From positions 48,633,925-48,697,924 of the forward strand of contig CM019702.1 in assembly GCA_009760885.1 (NCBI GenBank): a stretch of 64,000 nucleotides of DNA, in the 5' to 3' direction. Position 1 is the first letter of the stretch, and each line of letters begins with the position of its first letter. Shown here in pieces: positions 32,055-44,000 of this stretch. Under the pieces are notes generated by a model that ran no database searches, was not told the DNA's origin, and saw nothing but the letters and a program-made list of their open reading frames with translations. Both the position numbers and the translations under genes were made by a program. Origin of the DNA: Achatina immaculata. Its lineage: Eukaryota; Mollusca; Gastropoda; Stylommatophora; Achatinidae.

Positions 32055-35000
32055 GTATGTTAAGATGGAATTAAAATCTGGCCAGAACTAATAGTCATAT
32101 TGGGAAGAAAGTTAAATAATTCCTAAACATCTAATGCTTGGACAATGCTGTTGGTGTGGGAGCATTTGATGTTTATTAGTATATGAAATTGCGTTGAGAT
32201 GTTCTGTAGCAGTTTACACTAGCATACGTGATGAAGAATTTGTATCAGAGCAGACTGAGGTAAAGTGTGCACATTCGTCTCGTCGCACTTATACTCAATC
32301 CCCAGAAATCATGCTTGTCTATATTGATAGGAGCGCTTGCACACAAAAGCCAGGCCAGAACTCAGCCGGTTTGCCAGCGAGAAGCCAGCAGCCTAACCAC
32401 CGCTCTGTTCTAGAATTCTCCGGCAGAGATGCACAACATATCAAAAATCTGTGAATAGAATGTGCCCTTCATATAAAGGTAAAGGTATGAGTTCTGAATC
32501 AGGGTCAGACCAAGAATGCTCTGCTGCCTAGTCAGCAGCTGGCCATAAACTGTCGACTAGTGTCGCCATCAGCACGAACTCCATAGCTAGCGGCGTCACT
32601 CCCTTTCCTTCCCAGAGTGTTAACCTTGGTGCCCATGTGAACCCTGGGAGTTTTTTGCGAGCCATGGTCTGACTGCCACAGTGGTGAGTGGAAACTGAAA
32701 CCAGGTCTCACCTGGTTGGGGACCGAGTGACTTATCCACAGCGCTAATGCAGCTGCCTTTCACATATAATTACTACACTGTTTTCCACATTTTCTGACCA
32801 TATGCTTCACATGTAGACACCTTTCAAAAAGATACAAATATGTATTGCACTTAAAACTCATAGGTTTACAAACCGTTTCTTTTTTTCAAAATACCAAAAT
32901 CCAGAGTGCTTTGCTTGTCCACAGTAGTGAATTAATCACCACTCATATCTCTAGGTTAAACTTAGTACTGACCCCCTTTGAACTATACTCTTCATATCAT
33001 GACATAAAATTCATAAAACAATAATCTGTATTTGCATTTTTCTTCCATGATGCAAGGCCCATAAGGCTGTTCAACTTTAATTGGTACTCCACCACTGCAT
33101 GTCCACTGAGCGATAATGATAGCAAATAGGCATAGCTTTGCTTATATTCAGGGGGCATACGTAAGAAAATTAAGAAAATACCTCCTCTCTTCCCCAAAAG
33201 CCACCTATACTGAGATCCTCCTATGCGGAAAGGAAATGATTAACTTTTTCTGTGCCTCAGGAAGAAACGCAGACGTTCAGTTGGGTGCTGGATTAAAAGC
33301 GCGGGTCTTGATATGTATAGGGGGGTATAGTTGTAAAATTGAATGAAATGCACAATTTCCATGTACTTCCATGTACTTATTATGTTTCAGAATATAACTA
33401 AATATATGAAGATTTCATAAATGCAGAGCTTTTTAGGAAAAAAGAAGTAATGTCATGTTTTTAGACAATGATTGTGTCCAACTTACCATCAGAAACGTCT
33501 AGAGGTACAGTATGTACCTTCTGAGATGTGTAGACCTACCTGTTGATGTCATATTGTGATTCAGTGTTGCACTATCACTAGAATAATGTCTGAAATAACC
33601 TTTTAACTACTTCTCTAGTCATCTAATATGTCTAGATTTACTTGGGATACATTCAAGAACAGTGGTCTGGTCACAGGGCATGTTGGTACTCCTATCTACA
33701 TCACCAGCAGAAAACTTCAATTTTCTCCCTCATAACTAAGCACTCTTCTGCCATTTTGAAAAAGGTCATGGGGCATGCATATTAAATGTTTACAATCTAA
33801 ACATTACACCAGGTTTTTAATGAAACAAACCAACCATCGCTAAAGGCACCATGTGCGAAACCAGAATCGTCACTTAAGTGACGAAAGGCCTTGGAAGAGT
33901 TAAGTACCTATCATTTAACTATAGTGCAGTAATGATGATCCTAAAGCATTTGCATGAAATGATTAATAATATTTTACTTTTTTTAATCTTCTAGGACCAG
34001 TGTATATCGAAGCTTGAGGCTCTAGGCTTTCGTGTTGGACAAAGTCTAATAGAAAGGTAAATGATAAGAAGTTAATGAAGTAATGATGGCAATGAAAAGG
34101 ACACTGTAAAATAGAAGTTGGTGAAAATGTTTAATATAGTATTACAGAAATTAGTTAGGATCAGACAGAGAAATTTTTTCTTTTAAATGGTAAGTGTGGA
34201 GACCTGTGCAGCCAGACCTGGCTGTAGAGACTGTACCTGGATTAGACCTTATGGAGGTGCTGTAAAAATCTGGAGAAAATTGATAACTTTATCATGGTAA
34301 CAGAGTCCCACATGCTTAACCTAGTGCAAAATTCTAAACATAAAAGATAAAAGGCAGCATAAATAGTTTATATTTTGATTTTACAAGAAAAAAAAAAAAT
34401 ATATATATATATATGTATTATTAGCTGATTACCCAGTGTTGCGCAGCGATTTATTTATCCCAGTCTTCCTATTAGACAGGAAAAGGAATGAATTCTATCT
34501 ATAGTGTAAAATCAAAGTAATTTTATTTACTGGTATTTAAAAGTACAAGTACAGTATACAGATTGTAGAGTAAAGTCTTTTACAAATTCAATATAATATT
34601 AATTTAATTCAAAACTTGATTATAAACAACATTTTTGGTTTCACCTCCAGGAGCAAGAATAAATAAATTCTTGGGTGAACCCATCCTTGAGCAAGCAACA
34701 TAAGGTTGTCCATGGGAGAAACATGGTGACCTCAAATCTATCTCTCTCCCTCTCCCACTCTCTCTCCCTCTCTCTCCCCCTTCCTTTCTCTCCCTATCTC
34801 TCTCTCCCTCACCCTCTCTCTTTCTCCCTCTCCCTCTCTCTTTATCCCTCTCCACCTCTCTCTCTTCCTCTCTCTCTCTCTCTCCCTGATTTGAAAAGCT
34901 AATTTGAAAAAATAAGAAAAAGGCACACTGTCACAGAGCAATGAAATCTACTATAGAATATAATAAAAAACTAATATGAACATAAGGAAAAAAAAAAACA

Positions 35001-38000
35001 AAGTTAAAATTAATTTATTTGGACTTGCCAGGGGAGGCTACAAATGCTTCTCTTAGACCAGTACCGCTATATTTCACGATTATCTCCCTGAGACTTTTTT
35101 TTTAAAATTCCTTGAATTTAGTGAATAAGACCTCCACCCCCTTCGTACACCCACTCCTAGGGGTGTTATACCCCCACATTATACATTTCCAGATTATAAG
35201 TCATAAGTGTACCAAGTTTGGTTGAAATTGCTCCAGGCGTTCCAGAGTGATGTTGGAACATACATACATATATACACACATCCATTTATATACATATATA
35301 GATATATAGCCCTAATTAGGGGTAAAAGAAAATTCAAAATTAAGTTTTTAAAAATTTTTAATGAAAATTCATTTAACTGTTATGAAAAGCACACAGTAAC
35401 AGTCCAATATTTCAGCAGTATACCTTTGTCAAGGACAGCAGAAATGACAAAATAAAGGTACATGCATGTTCACCACCCTATCTGCCCCCTTTCATTTCTC
35501 TCTCTGTCATTTTGTAAAAGTAAACAGTATGCTTCTATCTACTTCTGTTCCATTATTTGGTTGTCAAGTGACTCCTGTCAAGGGAGATCACAAAATAGAA
35601 TTCATTCATTTTTTTTTCATATAACAAATCCATAAACTGTGAAAATAGCATGCAAGATTAGGTGGTCTAAAAACCCTTACTGCTATTGCAGAAAGTAAAT
35701 TATCATTGTATGTATGATGTTTATGTGTCCACATGTTTGAGGCCAGAGACAGTGGTCAAGCTGAATGAGATGATGGTCAACCATTCATAGCTGACTGCTT
35801 GTGTCAGGGTTGGGCAAATCATAGCCAACAAAGACCATGTTCTAACCCCCCACCCGACCCCCCACCCGACCCCCCCCCCTCCTAACCCCACAGTGATGAA
35901 CCCTGAAAACAGGCATAAGTCTAGTGAAGTGAATAGGAATTAAAATGAGAAAGCAGACCTGATCCCAAAAATTAAGCCATGTTGAAGTCAGATGCTTCAG
36001 GTTAAAAGACATAGATATTACAGCCTAACTACAAGCTGTGGCACAGCACAGTAAGTGCCCTCTTGATGATGAATGCAGAAGAATAAGATGAAGATATGCC
36101 CACAAGTGCGCAAAGAAATATGCACACCTCTGAGTAAAATTATGGGAAGTTGAAAGGGGTAATTTTAAAAATGGGAGGAACAAGCTCTATTGATAGTAAC
36201 GAGACAACAATGTGAGAATTCAAAGAACACCCTCTTTTGACAACAGAAATGAAAAGAAAGGAAAAAAAAAACATTTGATCCTACAAGAAAAGGATGGGGA
36301 ATTTCTCCTGGTTAGCATGCTTCAGGTGAAAAAAAAAGCTGAAAATGTTACATCATGGTGTCCACTCATTAATATTAATTAAAGAGTTCTTGGGTGAACC
36401 TATCCTTGAGCAAGCAACATAAGGTTGTCCATGGGAGAAACATGGTGACCTCAGATCTATCTCTCTCTCTCTCTCTCCCCCTTCCTTTCTCTCCCTATCT
36501 CTCTCTCCCTCACCCTCTCTCTTTCTCCCTCTCCCTCTCTCTTTATCCCTCTCCACCTCTCTCTCTCTCCCTGATTTGAAAAGCTAATTTGAAAAAATAA
36601 GAAAAAGGCACACTGTCAAGGACCAATGAAATCTACTATCATCATCATGTGCCGTGCCGACTGGCATTGGCTATTATGCTTCTCCAGAGTACCTGATCCT
36701 TCATGCAGGCCATCAGTTCAGTTGGTGATCTCCTCTCACACCATCCCGTCAGACTGTCCAGTATCATTTCTCTTGGGCTTCCTCTTGATCTTCTTCCTTC
36801 TATTTTTCATGTTGTTATAATATTTTCAATGCCCCCTCTTCTCATTGCATGTCATATGAAAGTACATTGTCTCTCTCTTATCTTTTTGACAAGGTTTTTT
36901 GTCTCTCCAGCTCTTCTCATACATTCTTCATTAGTTATTTTTGCTGTCCAGGGGATTCGCAACATTCTTCTAATAAACCACATTTCTACTGCTTCCAATG
37001 ATTTTTGTGCAGACTTGCCTATTGTCCATGATTCACTTCCATATAACAAAATAGGTTCAATATAGCATTTTAGGACTTGTTTTCTAACATTCATTGATAA
37101 AGATGTGTTAGCTAATATGTTTCTCATTCTCTGAAATGCAGTCTTTGCTTGGCCTATTCTGTTCCTTATTTCTGTTCTACATTTCCCATCTGAAGTTATT
37201 ACTGCTCCAAGGTATTTGAATTTCTGCACCTGCTTTAGAATGGTTCCGTTTAATTTAATACTGCATGCTGGTGGATTCTGTTTCTTAGATATAACCATAG
37301 TCTCTGTCTTTTTGATGTTCAAAGTAAGGCCTTTCTGTTCACTTTCTTTGGCGATTTTATCCAAGAGATTTTGCAGGTCTTGTTGGTTCTCAGCTATCAG
37401 TACTGAAATCTACTATAGAATACAATAAAAAACTAATATGAACATAAGAGAAAAAAAAAACAACATTAAAATTAATTTATTTTGACTTGCCAGGGGAGGC
37501 TACAAATGCTTCTCTTAGACCAGTACCGCTATATTTCACGATTATCTCCCTGAGACAATTTTTTTTTTAATTCCTTGAATTTAGTGAATAAGACCTCCAC
37601 CCCCTTCGTACACCCACTCCTAGGGGTGTTATACCCCCACATTATACATTTCCAGATTATAAGTCATAAGTGTACTAAGTTTGGTTGAAATTGCTCCAGG
37701 CGTTCCAGAGTGATGTTGGAACATACATACATCCATTTATATACATATATAGATATATACCCCTAATTAGGGGTAAAAGAAAATTCAAAATTAAGTTTTC
37801 AAAAATTTTTAATGAAAATTCATTTAACTGTTATGAAAAACACAAAGTAACAGTCCAATATTTCAGCAGTATACCTTTGTCAAGGACAGCAGAAATGACA
37901 AAATAAAGGTACATGCATGTTCACCACCCTATCTGCCCCCTTTCAGTTCTCTCTCTGTCATTTTGTAAAAGTAAGCAGTATGTTTCTATCTACTTCTGTT

Positions 38001-41000
38001 CCATTATTTGGTTGTCAAGTGACTCCTGTCAAGGATGATCACAAAATAGAATTCATTCATTTTTTTCCTATAACAAATCCATAAACTGTGAAAATAGCAT
38101 GCAAGATTAGGTGGTCTAAAAACCCTTACTGCTATTGCAGAAAGTAAATTATCACTGTATGTATGATGTTTATATGTCCACATGTATGAGGCCAGAGACA
38201 CAATGGTCAAGCTGAATGAGATGATGGTCAACAATCCATAGCTGACTGCTTGTGTCAGGGTTGGCAAATCATAGCCAACAAAGATCATGTTCTAACCCCC
38301 TCCCCCCAACCCCACAGTGATGAACCCTGAAAACAGGCATAAGTCAAGTGAAGTGAATAGGAATCAAAATGAGAAGGCAGACCTGATCCTAAAAACTAAG
38401 CCATGTTTGAAGTCAGATGCTTCAGGGGGGAGGGGGTCACATCAATGCCAGAGGAAGACCTTAACAACTTTATCAGTTTTGTTAAGGAGTACAATCCTGT
38501 TATTTCTTTCACCTCCCATATCTCTGCTACTTTTGCTAACTTTCTTGACATTGCCGTCACTATCGGCCCTTCGGGGCTCACTACTTCTATCCACTATAAA
38601 CCTACAGACTCTCACAGCTACCTCCTGTACTCTTCCTCCCATCCCAGATCGTGTAAGGACTCTATTCCTTTTTCCCAGCTTCTTAGGTTGCGAAGTTTAT
38701 GTAAGGAGGATTTGGATTTCCAGGATCAAGGCCATAAAATGCTAGATTTCTTCCATCAACGTGGCTATCCAGAACACGTTCTCTCGTCATCTTGAAACCG
38801 CATTAGCCATATATCGCAGCAACAAGCCCTCACCCCTAAACCGCACTGTAGCTCGGACAGGGTGAAACTAGTACTCACGTACCATCCTCATAGCTTGGCA
38901 GTTAAAAACATACTGTTTCGCCATCTCCATCTCCTCCAGACCGAGCCTGAGACACGTGAACTTTTTGGGGAACCCCCCATTGGTGGCCTACAGACGGGAC
39001 AAGAACCTCAGGGACCTTTTAATTCGTAGTCATCTTAAGACAGATGACACGTTTTACGGTACCAGACGTTGCGGACACCGTAGATGTAACACTTGTCCGT
39101 TTGTTGTCGAGGCTAGCCAGATCTCCTTCCCTAAGTCCACGTTGTCAGTTCAGGAGGGTTTCACCTGTACTTCACGGAATGTTATTTATGCTATCATGTG
39201 CAAATGTTGCGGTTTGAAGTACATAGGTGAGACTGGCTTATGGTTAGGAGATCGATTTCGCCAGCATCTCAATGATATTTCTAAGAGGGCCTGGACACCT
39301 GTGGCTAAACATTTTAGCCTTACCAATCACAGGGGTAAACAGGACATTTTTGTCAGTGCGATCCGCTCTTGTTCTGCTGATGTACGATCTCGGAGGGTCC
39401 TAGAACAGCGCCTTATTTTCCAGACTGGCTGTCTCCACCCAGCTGGAATTAACAATGTCTTCAGCTTTCTGTAAGTTCTTTATTTTTCCACTGGCCTTTT
39501 TTTTTTTTTAACTCTATTTTCTTTCTCCATGCTACCCCTCCCTACCACCACCCTATTTTCTTCTCCGCCAACATATTGGTGTCTTTAGGGTCTTGTCCTA
39601 TTTACTATTTTCTCCCTGCAGGTGTTTATATTCTTCATTCACTATCTCCCCGCGTCCCCTTTTCCCTCCCCCCCCCCCCCCCGACACCTCTAGCGGCCAT
39701 CATGTTTCTATTGCCTTCCCCCCACCCCTTTCTTCCACTTGTTCTCCTCCCCTCTCTCCACCTCTTCTTCACGATTGGCTCTATCGGGCATATTTTGTTC
39801 AAAGGCAGCATGGTCTTTCCTTCTCTCTTCTACTACACACTTTTCTGTCCTGACTCGGAGGAAGACATTTCAGATAAGTTCTTCATGTTTTTGTCTTGTT
39901 TTGTATGTATCCTCGAATAAGGCTCACGCCGAAATATCGGATGTTGTATGTTTTTAATTTATACATTCTCATACTTTCTATTTGTTTTTTCTCACCTTAC
40001 TCACTCCCTCCCTCACTTTGTAAAACTGCACCATACACCTCTATCTACCTTAGATATTACAGCCTAACTACTAGCTGTGGCACAACACGGTAAGTGCCCT
40101 CTTGATGGTGAATGCAGAAGAATAACATGAAGATATGCCCACAATTGTGCAAAGAAATATGCACACCTCCGAGTAAAATTACGGGAAGTTGAAAGGGGTA
40201 ATTTTAAAAATGAGAGAAACAAGCTTTATTGATAGTAACAAGACAACAGTGTGAGAATTCAGAGTACACCCTCTTTTGACAACAGAAATGAAAAGAAAGG
40301 AAAAAAAAAAATTTGATCCTACAAGGAAAGGATGGGGAATTTCTCCTGGTTAGCATGCTTCAGGTGAAAAAAAAAGCTGAAAATGTTGCATCATGGTGTC
40401 CGCTCATTAATATTAATTAAAGAGTTCTTGTAATTATTTTTATAAGCTTGACCTCATTTCATTCACTTCACTGCATGGCAGCACAGTATTATCCTGAATG
40501 TTATTCTAGCTTAACACTGTGTGTTGGATTGAAAACAAGTTAGCCTGTAAAACATGTGGAACTAAGATTTTATCATGGAAAGCCTGGTCTGTATAGTATA
40601 TGTGATAAATGCCAAGGAAATTAAAATGTAGGAGAACAAGAAATATACAGTTCAGATTACATAAACCTTCAGGTTGAGTAGATTGCAGCCCACATCAAAA
40701 ACGTTGCAGTTATATAATCATGCTTTAATTTTTTTTTTAACTGATAAACTTTCATGAAATTTTGGGTTTCATGAAACCCTGTATTTTGCATCCTGACATT
40801 TATGGATATGTTCTCTCGGCTGTTTTGTCAAATCACAATGCAGGTTTACAAAAGAATGTTCTCGCTTCAAAGATGAGCTTGACACGATGAAATTTCTGTG
40901 CAAAGATTTCTGGAATCTGGTTTACAAAAAGCAGATTGACAACCTGAGGACCAATCATCAGGTAAAAAAGATTCTACTTAATAGTACTTGAAGTTTGTGT

Positions 41001-44000
41001 TGAAAATATTTTTAAAAATTAGATCAATGTTAGCTTTATAGTCATATAAAAGATTTGCATTTTGATATTTGTCTTCATCATCAGTTTAATAGGCAGCATA
41101 CACAGTGACAGTAAAGAATGAAAATTCACCAGAAGTAGAAGACCTCCAGTGATTGTCTTCATCTTCTGGACATTCTGTTTTCACTTTCAAAACTGAACAA
41201 TCAGCTTATTCAGAAGTAGGACAAAAAAGATTCCAAAGATGATTTGAGCTGTATGTATGGGGGGGGGGGGGGGAGTACTTAGCTGAGTGAGATGGTAGTC
41301 AGCAACACATATCTATCTGTGTGTGACAGAGCTGGTGAAACCATGGCCAGCCAAGATTGCCTCTAGGTAATGCCCCTTGCAAACAGAGACTCTGGGGAGT
41401 GAATAAGAATCACATTGAGAAGACAAAGTCTCAAAAATATGCCAGGCTGAAGTTGGTTATGCTGGACTGAAAGGTGCATGACTGTGACATAATGTAACCA
41501 GTGCTCTTTGGAGGACAAATGGAGAAAAATAAAATTAAGCTATCATTTAGCCCTGGATGATGCCACTACATGTATCCATGTAACCTTGACAAAGCTTGCA
41601 CCGTTTCAAGTTAAAAAAAAAAACAAAACATTACAATCTGGCAAATATATGAAATGGACTTACCTGTTAAATAACATTTTTGATAAGAAAACTGTAATCT
41701 TTCCTCCGTGGACAGGGTGTTTATGTGTTACAAGACAATAAGTTCAAATTCCTTGTTCAGATGTCAACTGGTAAACAGTATATGGAGTCTGCTCCTAAGG
41801 TAGGTCTGCAGAAGTCTTCCATATTGTGAGTTATCTAACAAGGTCTTTGATTTTCATCACTCTTTGGACAAGGTGTTTCTCCACCAGAGATATAACTCAC
41901 AGAAAAAAGTAAGTATGCAGTGCTTTAAAAAGCACCATGAACATGCTCAGGTGATGATTGAAATAAAATTTGGCACGCATTATGTTTGACTATCCAATAA
42001 CAGATAAAATGATAACTTTCAGGCAGTCACATGTCACAAAAAAAGTGAAAAAAACTCACCTAATGTGGCTCACCACCCCAAGAACAGAAAATCAAGGTTT
42101 CAATATCGTGTGTGTCTTCCTCGAGCAGTTATCACTGCTTGACACCGCCTTATCATCAAACCAATGACAAGTTGTATCAATTGTTGAGGCATGTTATTCC
42201 ATTCTTCTTGCAACGCTTGGGCTAATTCTTGGCGGTTTCCAGGACGACTGTGTCGTCTTTGCAACCTGTGGTCCAGTTCATCCCAAATGTGCTCGATAGT
42301 GACAGGTTCGGTGAAACTGCTGGCCATGGCAAGACAGTAATCTGATGCTGATGAAAGTGGTCCCTGACCACATGTGCGATATGTGAGCAAGCGTTATCCT
42401 GCTGCAGTATCACGCCTTGTCCATTAGCATCCAGAAAAGGCATTATATGGCGTGTAATGATTTCGTCCCTATATCGTAAACTTGTAAGGTTGCCGTTGAG
42501 AAAGACCAGGGTTGTTCGGTCAGCATATGAAATTCTTCCCTAAACCATTACACTACCCCCTGTCCTCTTATCCACCTCTAGCACACAGTTATTAGCAAAG
42601 TGTTCTCCTCTTTGCATGTACACTAGAGCACGCCCATCATGGCCTTGCAGACAGAATCTGGACTCATCAGTGAATAGGATCCGTCTCCATTGATGATAGG
42701 GCCATGCCACATGGTGCCTGGCCCAGGTCAAGTGGGTTTGTCTGGCGAACTGTCAGTACTGGTCTAACTGCAGGCCTATGAGGTAAGAGATTTACCTCTC
42801 TGAGTCTGTTCTGCACTGTCCTGCCAGACACATGTCTTAAACCTGGAATGTTGCTGGCAGTCCATGTTGCCTGGAAAAACCTGTTATGAAAGTGCATGAG
42901 GTGGAAGTAACAGTCTTATGGCAAGGATTGTAACTTGTGGTCTACCACTTCTATGGCGGTCAGCAACGGAACTATTTTGGTTAAAATGACTTTGAAGGCA
43001 TGATATTGTGTTTCTATGAACATTAAAATGTTGAGATACTGCTGCTACTGTTGATACAGCAATTAACATCCCAACAGCTATTTCTCGCTGATGTTCGTTC
43101 AGTCTTGGCATGATGAAATAAGATGTTTATTTGGAATTCCACAACTCCTTTCTTCAACGATTACGTGAAGAGATCTCTGAGAACAAAGTTACACACTTAC
43201 CCTCGTTTTATCTGTAGTCAGTAACCAATCATGGATCACTGCACATGATTTCACTGGAGCTGTGGTTATCTCACCATGAATAGTGCAATCAACTTCGTGC
43301 AGCACGGGGAAGTGGACAAAACTTCGTGCCAAATTTGATTTCATTTCACTCAATACAATGTGATTGGTGCACTTGACACCACTGCGCACTTACTTTTGTC
43401 CATGAGTATGCTAAACTTACTCCTTAAAGTTAAGTAATGCTGTTGTTTCCCTCAGTGTCAACATTGTATGCAGCCTGTATGTCCCAGCCCATGGTTTATA
43501 TCAGTTATCTGCCCTTTGATCTGATTCATTCTCCTATGTTTTTATGTGCTATTTGGCATTATTTCCATCTTGGTTTTGTGACAGTGCCTACTACTGTATA
43601 TTAGTTTAGAATTTGATTTCCTATAATTTGTTATTTGATCCTTAGTTTTTTTTTCATGTCATAGAACTTTTTATGTATATTATATTGAAGAACATAAAGT
43701 GCAAAGAACATAAAGAACATTTGTTTGAGTTAAAGAAAAAATGTAAAACTGTAAGGTTTTTAAGGTCTCTTTTCAGTTTCTTCTTTTTTTTAAATTGTGG
43801 TAAAACAGTAAATAAAATTCAGCATGTGCATAGCTGAATATGGAAATAACTATTAAAGATAAAAACAGAAAGGGTTAAATTAGAGAGATTGTATACCCGA
43901 AGACACAAGTGCTTCTTAATTTAATATTGAATCATGGTAAATAATGTATGTATCTGCTGTTTCTTCCTATCAATGATCAGTATTTGGCATTTCCATGTGG

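Larger units (their letters stand above)
34668..36386 (+). repeat. Tandem duplication, unit 1 (1.7 kb)
   Basis: Carries, in order: Helitron C-terminal piece, (TC)n tract, aatgaaatctactatagaat block, caggggaggctacaaatgct block, ccaatatttcagcag block and SINE-like R2, ending attaattaaagagttcttg. Every block recurs in the same order from 36387 to 40430. Both ends share ttcttg. Confidence 0.9.
38427..40050 (+). mobile_element. Penelope-like element, 5'-truncated insertion
   Basis: Contains the end of the RT domain (FLDIAVTIGPSGLTTSIHYK, then PTDSHSYLLYSSSHPRSC; about 38540-38660), a frame-broken linker, and a GIY-YIG endonuclease (38956-39474). The 3' region has C-runs and the ggctcacgccgaaa block. 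Compared with the empty site in unit 1 it replaces about 10 bases (ttaaaagaca). It has frameshifts near 38795 and stops near 38860, so it is dead. Confidence 0.88.
36387..40430 (+). repeat. Tandem duplication, unit 2, with two later insertions
   Basis: Colinear with 34668-36386 once the insertions 36640-37403 (LINE D) and 38427-40050 (Penelope-like) are removed. It ends agagttcttg at 40430. Because neither insertion is in unit 1, both came after the duplication. Confidence 0.9.

Noticed and set aside
34604..34941. Arg/Glu-rich frames opposite the (TC)n tract
   Set aside because: Simple-sequence artefact apart from the short Helitron C-terminal part, which is annotated separately.
42120..43111. 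Functional transposase
   Set aside because: The D, D and E motifs lie in different frames with stops between them.
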